Below are positions 19,426 through 28,360 of a stretch of 64,000 bases of DNA, piece by piece (position 1 is the stretch's first letter; each line of letters begins with the position of its first letter). The DNA comes from Streptococcus sp. CSL10205-OR2 (GTDB lineage Bacteria > Bacillota > Bacilli > Lactobacillales > Streptococcaceae): the NCBI RefSeq assembly GCF_025660655.1, contig NZ_JAOTIN010000010.1, positions 1 to 64,000 on the forward strand, given 5' to 3'. A model generated the notes under the pieces. It was not told the origin of the DNA, ran no database searches, and saw only the letters and a list, made by a program, of their open reading frames with translations. A program made the position numbers and the translations under genes.

Positions 19426-21222
19426 ATGTCAACTGTAATCAATAATGAAATTAAAAAAATTATTTCCATTGGAAAAACTAAAAATATTGAATTTAAATCT
19501 GAGAAAGCGTTTGATTTTCTTGTTTGTGCTATTTATTGCTATAAAACACTAAATTATGATAAATTTTGGTATGATATTACAAAAGAAAATATTACAGACG
19601 GACCAAATGATGGTGGTATTGACTTTGTCTATTATGATGAAGAAAATTCTAAAGTAATAATTGGACAAAATAAATACTCTGAAAATATCGATTCAAACTC
19701 AGCAATTGCTGAAATAGAAAAAATGATTAATACCATTAAGTCTTTTGAAAAAAAAGATACAAAACAGTATTCAAGTGTTTTAAAAGAAAACTTCTTAAAT
19801 GCACTAGATAGATTAACAGAAGAAAATATAGGAAATATTGATATAGTATTTAGTTCACTATCTAAATTTAAAGAGTCCAAGGTACTAAGCAGAGTTGAGC
19901 ACCAAAATCAATATTCGGATTTGATTTTTTTAACAGAATCTGAATTAGAGAAACTAATTGATAACTTAAGGTCTGAATTAGATGTTGTTGACGAATTTAA
20001 ATTTGATTTGGATACCACAAGAAATGAACTAAATTATAGCTCAGACAAATATGAAGGAATTGTTGTTAATATAAGTGCTAGTAGTCTAACTGAAGCATAT
20101 AATAGATTTGAAAGTAAAGGATTGTTCAATTTAAATATCAGAAGATATATAAGATCTAAAAACGTTGATGATGCCATCGTTCACTCAATTAATAAAACTA
20201 AGGATGATTTTTGGTTCAAAAATAACGGACTAACAATAGCTTGTAAAGATTATATTGTGGATGGTGATAATATAAAAATTTATAACTTTTCTATCGTTAA
20301 TGGTGGTCAAACAACTACACTAATCGCAAAAAACTATGATGCTTCAAAAGAAGACTTTTTTGTGATGTGTAAAATCATAAAAAGCAAAGTTGATCTAGAT
20401 AGAAATGATTCTATGTCATTTTTTAACGATATTGCTGAGGCTACTAATTCTCAAAAACCTATTCAACCAAGAGATCTTAAAGCAAATGCCCCTGAAATGA
20501 TTCAATTACAAAATTTATTAAAAGACAAAGGCTATTTTTTAGAAATCAAAAGAGGTATCAATGCACCAAAATCATTTGTGGATAATAAAATAAAAAATGA
20601 AGATCTTGCTCAAATTTATTATTCATTTGTTTCTCAAAAGCCAGGCACAGCCAGGTCAAATAAAAAATCTTTATTTTCAAACAATACTCACTACAAGCAA
20701 ATATTCGCTCAAAGATTTTCAAAAAATCCAGAAAAAATTAATTTCATTATAGATTTAATTGATTTAAATAAAAGAGTAGAAACTATAGTTCAGAGATTTA
20801 AAAATAATACTGCAACTAAAAAACTCACTACCGATGAACTTAATATTTTAAATAATGGAAAATTAGCTATTATTGCCCTAATGGGATTTATCTACAGACT
20901 GTCAAATAATGATTTTGATATAAAAAATGATGATATTGATTCTATTAATGACAACTTTGAATTTAATTATTTTCTTTCAAATTATAAAGAAGATGACATT
21001 GATTCATTAATAGAAGATCTCATATATGAACTTATTCAACATATCAGTCCATTATATGCTAATGAATATGAATTAGGAAAAGTAACCAGTATCAGTAATT
21101 TTTTGAAGACAGACAAAAAATATAAAGATACCATATTAGAACAATATATTAAACACTTGAATCAAAGAAAAAATCTTAGTGAACTTATTAAATATTACGG
21201 TGATTTATTTAAACGAAATTAA
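19426..21222 (+). CDS. AIPR-family protein (abortive infection phage resistance) with PD-(D/E)XK-like N-terminus
   Basis: 598 residues. The central-to-C-terminal part carries the AIPR hallmark: FWFKNNGLTIACKD (about 264-277) followed by NFSIVNGGQTTTLIAKNY (about 286-303) and the FFNDIAEATNSQKPIQPRDL helix. The N-terminal 130 residues show DGPNDGGIDFVYYD then SKVIIGQNKYSE, which fits an Mrr-type PD-(D/E)XK nuclease core (Asp ... Gln-x-Lys). A nucleic-acid-cutting role in phage defence follows from the family and is inferred here. Base composition is lower in GC than its neighbours, suggesting transfer. AGGAGG is 6 nt from the ATG. It stands alone with its own promoter and terminator and is oriented against the surrounding genes. 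Confidence 0.85.
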   Translation: MSTVINNEIKKIISIGKTKNIEFKSEKAFDFLVCAIYCYKTLNYDKFWYDITKENITDGPNDGGIDFVYYDEENSKVIIGQNKYSENIDSNSAIAEIEKMINTIKSFEKKDTKQYSSVLKENFLNALDRLTEENIGNIDIVFSSLSKFKESKVLSRVEHQNQYSDLIFLTESELEKLIDNLRSELDVVDEFKFDLDTTRNELNYSSDKYEGIVVNISASSLTEAYNRFESKGLFNLNIRRYIRSKNVDDAIVHSINKTKDDFWFKNNGLTIACKDYIVDGDNIKIYNFSIVNGGQTTTLIAKNYDASKEDFFVMCKIIKSKVDLDRNDSMSFFNDIAEATNSQKPIQPRDLKANAPEMIQLQNLLKDKGYFLEIKRGINAPKSFVDNKIKNEDLAQIYYSFVSQKPGTARSNKKSLFSNNTHYKQIFAQRFSKNPEKINFIIDLIDLNKRVETIVQRFKNNTATKKLTTDELNILNNGKLAIIALMGFIYRLSNNDFDIKNDDIDSINDNFEFNYFLSNYKEDDIDSLIEDLIYELIQHISPLYANEYELGKVTSISNFLKTDKKYKDTILEQYIKHLNQRKNLSELIKYYGDLFKRN

Positions 21223-21244
21223 ATAAATTTCTTAATAATCAATA

Positions 21245-21276
21245 AAAATAGAGACTCATTGGAGTTTCTATTTTTT
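21245..21276. terminator. Terminator between the convergent AIPR and trpB genes
   Basis: AAAATAGAGACTC-ATTG-GAGTTTCTATTTT with T residues on the plus strand and A residues on the other, usable by both genes. Confidence 0.75.
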
Positions 21277-21314
21277 GTATCAATTATATTGTAAAGAAAT
21301 TTGATTCTCCTCCA

Positions 21315-22502
21315 TCATTTCTTTCCGTCTAAATAATCTGCAATGGCTGCAACGTCTTTGTCGCCACGTCCGGAAAGATTAACGATAAGGATTTGGTCTT
21401 TGGCCATTTTTGGTGCTCGTTTGATGGCTTCTGCAAGCGCGTGTGAGCTCTCAATCGCAGGAATGATGCCTTCGGTTTTCGACAACAAGAGTAGTGCTTG
21501 AACGGCTTCTTCATCGGTGATTGGCACGTAATCAACACGACCTGAAAAATTAAGGTAAGCATGTTCTGGGCCAACGCCTGGGTAGTCTAGTCCAGCTGAA
21601 ATCGAGTAAACAGGAGCAATCTTGCCATCTTCTTGGAAGAGCGCATAGGTCTTCATTCCATCGACCACACCAACGGTTCCCTTAGTCATAGTTGCCGCAT
21701 GTTTATCTGTCTCAACACCTTGCCCAGCAGCTTCGGCGCCAATCAAAGCAACCTCTTCATCAGCAATGTATTCTGAAAAAGCACCGATAGCGTTTGAGCC
21801 TCCACCGATACAAGCAATCACCGCATCCGGTAAGCGCCCTTCCTTGTCCAATATCTGCTTTCTTGACTCAAGACTGATGATTTTTTGAAATTCATGAACC
21901 ATGGTTGGATAAGGGTGCGGACCAACAGCTGAGCCTAAGACATAAAAAGCTCCCAAGTCTGCCATCCACGCGCCAAAGGCCGCATCAACCGCTTCTTTCA
22001 AGGTCTGAGTGCCTTCAGTGACCGCATGCACCGTCGCTCCCATCATCTCCATCCGAAAAACGTTGAGTCGTTGACGCTTGGTATCCTCAGCCCCCATATA
22101 AACATCACAGGCCATTCCAAATTTAGCTGCAGCAGCTGCCGTTGCCACCCCATGTTGCCCTGCCCCAGTTTCAGCAATGACACGGGTTTTCCCCATGCGT
22201 TTCGCCAAAAGAATCTGCCCCAAGACATTATTGAGCTTATGCGATCCCAAATGATTCAAATCCTCACGTTTGAGGTAAATCTTAGCCCCACCAAGCGCGG
22301 TGCTCAATGACTGGGCATAATAAAGCGGCGTCTCACGCCCTGAATAGTCTTTTAGATAGTAGGCTAGTTCCTTTTGAAAATCCTCATCATCCTTGTAGGT
22401 TTCAAAAGCAGTTTCCAACTCATCCAGCAATACTTGAATGGGTTCTGGGACAAAACTCCCACCAAACTCACCAAAAAAGCCTTTTTCTTCTTGTTTACTC
22501 AT
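21315..22502 (-). CDS. trpB: Tryptophan synthase beta chain (lone copy)
   Basis: PLP enzyme that condenses indole with L-serine to tryptophan. 395 residues of the TrpB1 type. The PLP Lys lies in [18 protein letters not shown], the phosphate-binding loop is [10 protein letters not shown], and the catalytic Glu is in [11 protein letters not shown]. No trpA or other trp gene is adjacent, so its role here may be salvage of external indole, or partnership with a distant TrpA; neither can be decided from the window. AGGAGG is 7 nt from the ATG. It is preceded by a complete Trp T-box leader and its promoter, so it should be switched on by uncharged tRNA-Trp. Confidence 0.95.
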   Translation of the reverse strand: MSKQEEKGFFGEFGGSFVPEPIQVLLDELETAFETYKDDEDFQKELAYYLKDYSGRETPLYYAQSLSTALGGAKIYLKREDLNHLGSHKLNNVLGQILLAKRMGKTRVIAETGAGQHGVATAAAAAKFGMACDVYMGAEDTKRQRLNVFRMEMMGATVHAVTEGTQTLKEAVDAAFGAWMADLGAFYVLGSAVGPHPYPTMVHEFQKIISLESRKQILDKEGRLPDAVIACIGGGSNAIGAFSEYIADEEVALIGAEAAGQGVETDKHAATMTKGTVGVVDGMKTYALFQEDGKIAPVYSISAGLDYPGVGPEHAYLNFSGRVDYVPITDEEAVQALLLLSKTEGIIPAIESSHALAEAIKRAPKMAKDQILIVNLSGRGDKDVAAIADYLDGKK

Positions 22503-22529
22503 CTTTCTTCCTCCTAATTTTTTAAATAC

Positions 22530-22566
22530 AAAAAACCCCGCACAGAAAAAAATCTGTGCGAGGGCG
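22530..22566 (-). terminator. T-box regulated terminator
   Basis: CTCGCACAGA-TTTTTT-TCTGTGCGGGG followed by TTTTTT. Its 5' side is sequestered when the upstream T-box antiterminator forms. Confidence 0.9.
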
Positions 22567-22790
22567 TTAGTTCAAATAGCGCGGTGCCACCTCAGTTGAT
22601 GATAGCAAAAAGCCATCACATCTCAATCCTCTCAAACAAGAAGACGCACGATAAGGGGTGCCCACCGAATTGATATGTCTTACAATTCCTTTTATCATCA
22701 GTCCAATGTTCACAAACACCAGCTACCCGTTCACAGTCACCACGAGCTCCCTGAAAACTACCATTTGCTACTTTTCTGATTACGACTACT
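22530..22790 (-). ncRNA. T-box leader (tRNA-Trp specific) controlling trpB
   Basis: The minus strand has the invariant T-box sequence TGAGGTGGCACCGCG (about 22580-22594), whose GGTGG-type bulge pairs with the tRNA acceptor end. A Stem I region of about 100 nt carries GAACATTGGAC, giving a UGG (Trp) specifier at 22705-22703. The competing terminator follows (22530-22566). All three parts and the downstream gene agree on tryptophan as effector. Confidence 0.93.
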
Positions 22791-22816
22791 ATACAGGAAA
22801 ATGAGGGAGAAGTCAA
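22788..22816 (-). promoter_or_regulatory. Promoter of the T-box/trpB unit
   Basis: -35 TTGACT (22816-22811), exactly 17 bp, -10 TATAGT (22793-22788), directly upstream of the T-box RNA. Confidence 0.85.
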
Positions 22817-22829
22817 ATGAGGGGGAATC

Positions 22830-23312
22830 TAGTGCAAAGAAATATAAACCTTATTTTACTATATTACATTAATGACGATTTTGAGAAAATAGAAGAATTA
22901 TAATTCTAAATATATAGAAATCAAGTTGTAATGATTATTTTAAGCTGTGTTCCACTAAATCATCTTATTTTATCGTAATGTTTATCTAAATAAAAAGTCA
23001 AAAGATATAGAATTAATTATTTCTTATCCGCTACATTAACTATTTCTAAGATAAATTGTATAATTTTTTCTAAATAACATGAGTCCCTATGTTATATTTC
23101 ATCAGTTATTTCTTAAAATACCTTTTTAATAATCTAGAAATATTTTCTCTTAAATCAAACAAGCTACACATGCGAACATCTTATACAGCTAGACAAGATC
23201 AACAATACTAGCAAAAGTTTTCCTATTCCCTTCTTAATACGATAATGATCCGCATATCGTTTTGTGAGTAACTGTAAGCAACTAATTATTCCAGTATTAA
23301 TAATCAATTTTA
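22830..23312. other. AT-rich intergenic spacer at the left border of the restriction-like island
   Basis: About 480 bp without a supported gene. On the minus strand from about 23270 to 23170 there is an open stretch without a start codon (LLTKRYADHYRIKKGIGKL then a hydrophobic LLLVLLILSS and a stop), which looks like the 5' end of a membrane or exported protein gene that has been lost. The rest is low-complexity AT-rich sequence. Confidence 0.35.
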
Positions 23313-23933
23313 TTAGTAAAAACCTCTTTGTAAAATGACAAGATCATCAATTTTATCTCTTAATACTTCTTTTAATAATGAAGGATCAATTCCAATAAAT
23401 TCAGATGAACCATCATTATTTTTTCGTTTTGCTGTATATAATATTTTTTTACCATTTTCAATTGCAATTCGTGATTTGGATGAACAGTTTTCAGGTACCT
23501 TAATAATACCAACTCTAAATAATTTTTTTAAAACACTAACATCTATGACAATATATTTAACAAAATCAGTTAACGTATCTCTCTTATCAAGAAATTTTTT
23601 GCCATTAGTAATTCCATACAAAAAGTGTGTCGCGCTTATTTTAAAAAATTCTGATTTTCTTTCCTGAGGTGTTTTAGAATTACTTCTGGTGTATCTTATT
23701 GTAAAATCATTATAGTTCTTATAAAATTCATCACGAAAACGCTCTTGTATAGTTATCTTAAAACCCATATCATCAGTTGCTTGATAATCAATACCATCCG
23801 ACATATCTCGCTTATTCGCATAATCAATATTAATAATATCTGGTTTCCATTGTAATTGTTCATATATAATTGGTACAGCAAGTTTATCGTGTACATAATC
23901 TGTAAAATCTCTATCATCAAAATAATTATTCAT
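23313..23933 (-). CDS. Putative PD-(D/E)XK-type nuclease of a restriction-like operon
   Basis: 206 residues; no named family recognised with certainty. The central part reads RDMSDGIDYQATDDMGFKITIQERFRDE (about 42-69): an Asp followed about 15 residues later by a hydrophobic strand ending IxxQER. This fits a PD-(D/E)XK core in which the usual E-x-K is Q-E-R or I-Q-E. The rest is charged and lacks membrane segments. It is the third gene behind the MTase-like and helicase/MTase genes, only 20 bp after the latter, so it probably serves the same system. The ATG at 23933 has GAGG 8 nt upstream. A cleavage function is inferred from motif and context, not shown. Confidence 0.6.
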   Translation of the reverse strand: MNNYFDDRDFTDYVHDKLAVPIIYEQLQWKPDIINIDYANKRDMSDGIDYQATDDMGFKITIQERFRDEFYKNYNDFTIRYTRSNSKTPQERKSEFFKISATHFLYGITNGKKFLDKRDTLTDFVKYIVIDVSVLKKLFRVGIIKVPENCSSKSRIAIENGKKILYTAKRKNNDGSSEFIGIDPSLLKEVLRDKIDDLVILQRGFY

Positions 23934-23953
23934 CAATTTTCCTCAATTCTATT

Positions 23954-26900
23954 TTATTTCATTTCCTTTACTTTTTTAGTTATAAATTCTATTTCAGTTT
24001 TTGTTAACTCATATTTTTCATATAATTGATTATCAATATGTTCTATAGGCTTACTCCAATCTATTGATGTCATATCTTTTTTAAATAATTCTAAAGGAAT
24101 AAAGCGATAAGTTGTTGTACTATGCTGTGTAGTTTTTAATATTCCTATCATAGCTCTGAAAAATTTTGTTTTAAAATACTTTTTCATTAACTCAGCTTCC
24201 TCTCGAGTATCAAAAGGACCAATCACTAAAAAAGTTTCTGTGCAAACTTGCTTTGGTCCTGCAACAATTATACTTGGCCCAATCTCACCAAACTCACCTG
24301 AACCATAAGCATATGGAACAAAAATTTTCCATTTATCTATTAAATCATGCCCAGATTTAATAGGATAATCAGAGGAAACAAATTTGCTTACTCTTTTCAA
24401 TTTATTCAATCCAATAATTTCAAAATCTTCTTTTGTTTTTCTATTATCATATATAGATTGCGAACTATATTTTGAATGATTTTTAAAGAAATCAGTTGAA
24501 AGTCCAAATGGCTTACGCACTGATGTTATACTTTGAACATTTTGAAAATCTAAGTTTACTTTTTTAGACACCTTCTTATAAATGGAAACCAACTCTTTAT
24601 AAGGAATAAATATACCCAATCCAACTGAATCTAAATAATCTTGAAATTCAATTTTTTCTCCATCAATATCATACACTGTAATATTAGCTTTACCTTGATA
24701 TTCTTTATCATAGGTTAAATACAATATTCCACCTTTAATATCGTTATTAGGAAAAACTTGACTTGAATCCTTATATATTGTTAATGTCCGAATATGAGTA
24801 TCACTTATCATATCTCTACTAAAATCTGATAAACCTTTTCCAGCTCCAGTTAACCATCTAGCTGGAAAAATTAGTTCAACAATTTGATTGGAAACCGTTT
24901 TAGAAATATTGAAAAAGTGATGGTATAGAGGACTAGCTGATGCACTAACCGTACCATCTATCCTTTTCCCATTATCATTTTCTTGGTATGGAGGGTTTCC
25001 AATGACTATATCAAATTTCAATTTTTTAAATTCCTTATCTATTTTTTCTTTACCACTATTAATGTTATGTTTTATAATATCTGAAAAATCATTGATATAC
25101 TTCACATTTGTTTCAACATCACGAAATCCAATCAAAGTTCGTTCTGTGATAGTCTTTGCCATAGGAGTCTTTGCTATAGCAAAAACGTTATTTTTAATTA
25201 TGTCACTATATATTTTATCCGCCTCAAAATGGCTATCATCATTCTGTTTAATATAATTAAAATATATACTTGAAGCAATAAATAAAGGGTATAAGCCTGT
25301 CTTTGAATTTATATCCAAAATCTTTGTGTTTTTAGAATACACTTTATCTGTTAACTCTTTTTGTATCCAGTTTAATTTTGGCTTTCCTTCTGATGTTGTG
25401 TGCTCAAAGGTATCATTATAAAAACTCAGCCCGCCAAGAGTTTCTGAAAGATGCATGTTAACAACTCGCCAAGGTGTTAAAACAGTTTCTTTGTCTGGGT
25501 TTTTAAAAGTACTAAATAATTCGGCAATTTTTTCAGCTCTTTCAATAAAATCCAATTTATCGTATGATTTAGCTCTTCTTCTTATTATATGGCCTGCTTC
25601 AATAAATATCTCAGGATCATAGTATTGAATAATTTCACTAAACATTCCCTTAGTAAAACCATTAGGCATAAATTCTCTCCATGATTCTTCATCAACTTGA
25701 GCAATAAAGTCATTGATAGATATATCTTTTGTTAAATCTACTTTCATTCCATAAATCATCATAGGAATACGAATTGATACACCTCTAAGAATTGAAATCA
25801 GTACCTTTTGTTTCTTCTTAGCCTCTTTAATTTTTTCTAAAATTTCTTTTTCTTCTTCCGTCCTCTCTTTCTTTTTTTTCTTTCGAGCCTTCTCTCCCCT
25901 ATCATATTCTTCATCTGTTAAACCATTATTAGAAATCACGACTTTACTAATATTTTGTTTACTATTTGAACCAACAATTCCTCTAATTTTATTAAACATT
26001 TCCACATCATCTGAACTAAGGGATAATAATTTGTCATTATATAAGCTATCATCGTCAAAGCCTGAACGTACTGCTTTTTCAGCATAGACTTTCTTAAGTT
26101 GAGTCAACATACGATCGACATCATAGGTTTTCATCCCATTACCAGAATATTCAAGAATTGGCATAAAATTTAAAAGACGAGCCATGGCTTGTTTTTGTGT
26201 CTGTGTATTTATTTTACCAACACCAGAATTAATTTGAGCACTTTCAGCCATAACCGTTAATGCTCTGTCTGGAGCAAAATCAAAAATATAACAGTTTTTC
26301 TTCATTCCCAATTTTTCATGAGAAAAAGGTGTCTGTGCCCTAAAAGCAGCCTGGAGATAATTCATGGCACTATTTGTATTTGATAAAAATATAACAGCAG
26401 TCCATTCAGGAATGTTGACACCTGTTGTCAATTTACGCACAGTTAAAGTAATCGTCTTAGTACGAGAAGGATCATCTGTAATAGCTGATCGTACTTTTTC
26501 TAAGTCATCATCATTAGCAATACCATCATCTGTAGAATTACCCCTCACAACATTAACAATTTTATACTCTTTACCAAAGATAGGATGTTCTTTTAATAAT
26601 TCTTCAAAAGCATTCGCTTCTTTTACACCTGGCATGAGCCATAGCGTATGACGCAACTCTTTTCGATAAGCTTTTGTTGAAAAAGGGTAATTTGTTGAAC
26701 TATCAGGATTAGTAATATTATCTAGAAATCCTTTAACTTCCGATTTGTAAACAAGTTTTCCTTCTTTATCAACTCTGAAAAATTCTCTAAAATTAAATGA
26801 CTTAGACTCATCAGAGAAGCGATTTTTATTTTTCATTTCAAAAGTGTACATAGACACTTTTGGTAATGTTTCATAAGGATTTGGTTTGTCAGGATTTTCT

Positions 26901-28357
26901 AATTCCCATTTTTTCTTGGCTGTCTGTTCCATGACATAGTCCCATGTATAGACTTGCTCTTCATCAAATTTATCAAGAAGATTAAATGGTGTTCCCGACA
27001 GTTCAAGAACTTTAGTATGCTCCTTGATCAATTCTTTCATAACCGTGTCACTGAGTTCTGTCTGAGTCCCTTCGTGAGCTTCGTCAATAATAATCAAATC
27101 CCAATCAACATTGGCAAAATCTTTTAAATTGGTTTGGGCATTATTATATCTTAAGAGTTGAATCGAGGCAAAATAGACAAATGGTTTGTTTTGATTTTTC
27201 AATTCATCTATACTTGCACCTTTATCTATTGAACCAAATTCATAATATGATTCATGCATTTTCATCTTGCGAAAATCTTCAAACCACGAATCTGCCACTA
27301 CTGGTCTATGTGTCAAGATAAGTACTTTTTGGAATTGTTCATTTTTAACAAGCTGCAAAGAAGTCAATGTTTTCCCAAATCGCATTTTGGCGTTCCAAAG
27401 CATTCTCTTTTTTTTCTTAAAAACTTTTTGCGTTTGCTTAACTGCTGCTTCTTGCTCTGGACGTAACTCAATAAATTGTTCAGCAACAGTCGCTTCTTCA
27501 AGAGGGACATTCAAATAATTTTTTCCTTCTTTAACAGCTTTTATAGCAGATTTAGCTGTTTCTAGATCTGTCTTAAACCATTCTGTCCCCTCGAGATGTT
27601 CAGCTTTTTTGATTCCAGAGCGTTTCAAAACATTATGAACATCATAATCGTGGAACCATGTTTTAGTTGATTTCCTATAAGCAAGCTCCACCCAACCAAG
27701 AGTATAAGGAAGACCAGATGTTTTCATATATTGATTGATTCGTTTTGGGGCAGTTTGGCGTAAAAATTCACTGTTAGGTGTCCAATCAGCTTCAATGTCA
27801 TCTGAAGATACTGTACCCTCACCAATCTTCTGTGTCCCTTCAAAAGCATTAAAAAGACCATTTTCATTGTTAACTGTTTGAATATAGATAAATTTTCGCT
27901 CAGCCGTATTATACATTTCTCGGGCTCTAGGTTCTAAAAATTGACCAATAGCACTTTCTTTTATATCAGGATTAATATAAGTTAACATAACCCAAGCCAA
28001 GATATCAAAAACCTGCTTGAGAGATTTTAAAGCATTCTCTTTTGTTGCATCTTGTGGATTAAGAACATGTGCCGAACTATTCCCTTTACCCTTGATTTCA
28101 TAAAAATAATCAACAATCGTCTTGTTACTAATTAAATATCTAATTTCTCTTAAAACATCATTAAAACTAGAGCGTTCTGGTATTTCAAGATACTCCCTAT
28201 CAGCAATCAATTTAGCTGTGTTTTCAGAAACTTTCCTAACTTTAGTCAAAGTTCCTTCATAATCACCATGAGTATAGTTTTCTTCAGCCATATTAATGGT
28301 TCTGAACAGTTCTGCTGTATCCATATCTATTGACAAAAACTCAAAATTTGAAATCAT
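23954..28357 (-). CDS. Fusion restriction-modification protein: DUF4145-like, GIY-YIG-like, SF2 helicase and Eco57I-type N6-adenine methyltransferase
   Basis: 1467 residues, soluble. Order: helical DUF4145-like domain (about 10-130), as found at the start of some HsdR proteins; a GIY-YIG/T5orf172-like segment (about 155-275) with FIYIQT, KIGEGT, TSGLPYTLGWVELA and HNVLKRS...TEWFKT; SF2 helicase with a variant Walker A MRFGKTLTS (about 325-333), IIIDEAHEG (422-430), SGTPF (454-458) and AAFRAQTPFS; a Lys/Glu-rich linker near 840-870; then the methyltransferase with VLTPWRVVNMHL, a variant motif I ILDINSKTGLYPLFIA (about 1012-1027) and motif IV VIGNPPYQEND (about 1118-1128), ending in a putative target-recognition region. 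Such one-chain proteins translocate, cut and methylate DNA. GGGAG precedes the ATG; the gene starts 3 bp after the MTase-like gene. Confidence 0.85.
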   Translation of the reverse strand: MISNFEFLSIDMDTAELFRTINMAEENYTHGDYEGTLTKVRKVSENTAKLIADREYLEIPERSSFNDVLREIRYLISNKTIVDYFYEIKGKGNSSAHVLNPQDATKENALKSLKQVFDILAWVMLTYINPDIKESAIGQFLEPRAREMYNTAERKFIYIQTVNNENGLFNAFEGTQKIGEGTVSSDDIEADWTPNSEFLRQTAPKRINQYMKTSGLPYTLGWVELAYRKSTKTWFHDYDVHNVLKRSGIKKAEHLEGTEWFKTDLETAKSAIKAVKEGKNYLNVPLEEATVAEQFIELRPEQEAAVKQTQKVFKKKKRMLWNAKMRFGKTLTSLQLVKNEQFQKVLILTHRPVVADSWFEDFRKMKMHESYYEFGSIDKGASIDELKNQNKPFVYFASIQLLRYNNAQTNLKDFANVDWDLIIIDEAHEGTQTELSDTVMKELIKEHTKVLELSGTPFNLLDKFDEEQVYTWDYVMEQTAKKKWELENPDKPNPYETLPKVSMYTFEMKNKNRFSDESKSFNFREFFRVDKEGKLVYKSEVKGFLDNITNPDSSTNYPFSTKAYRKELRHTLWLMPGVKEANAFEELLKEHPIFGKEYKIVNVVRGNSTDDGIANDDDLEKVRSAITDDPSRTKTITLTVRKLTTGVNIPEWTAVIFLSNTNSAMNYLQAAFRAQTPFSHEKLGMKKNCYIFDFAPDRALTVMAESAQINSGVGKINTQTQKQAMARLLNFMPILEYSGNGMKTYDVDRMLTQLKKVYAEKAVRSGFDDDSLYNDKLLSLSSDDVEMFNKIRGIVGSNSKQNISKVVISNNGLTDEEYDRGEKARKKKKKERTEEEKEILEKIKEAKKKQKVLISILRGVSIRIPMMIYGMKVDLTKDISINDFIAQVDEESWREFMPNGFTKGMFSEIIQYYDPEIFIEAGHIIRRRAKSYDKLDFIERAEKIAELFSTFKNPDKETVLTPWRVVNMHLSETLGGLSFYNDTFEHTTSEGKPKLNWIQKELTDKVYSKNTKILDINSKTGLYPLFIASSIYFNYIKQNDDSHFEADKIYSDIIKNNVFAIAKTPMAKTITERTLIGFRDVETNVKYINDFSDIIKHNINSGKEKIDKEFKKLKFDIVIGNPPYQENDNGKRIDGTVSASASPLYHHFFNISKTVSNQIVELIFPARWLTGAGKGLSDFSRDMISDTHIRTLTIYKDSSQVFPNNDIKGGILYLTYDKEYQGKANITVYDIDGEKIEFQDYLDSVGLGIFIPYKELVSIYKKVSKKVNLDFQNVQSITSVRKPFGLSTDFFKNHSKYSSQSIYDNRKTKEDFEIIGLNKLKRVSKFVSSDYPIKSGHDLIDKWKIFVPYAYGSGEFGEIGPSIIVAGPKQVCTETFLVIGPFDTREEAELMKKYFKTKFFRAMIGILKTTQHSTTTYRFIPLELFKKDMTSIDWSKPIEHIDNQLYEKYELTKTEIEFITKKVKEMK

Positions 28358-28360
28358 ATC

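Noticed and set aside
22616-22816. 66-codon minus-strand ORF upstream of trpB
   Set aside because: It lies wholly within the T-box RNA and its promoter, has no ribosome site and would conflict with the RNA fold.
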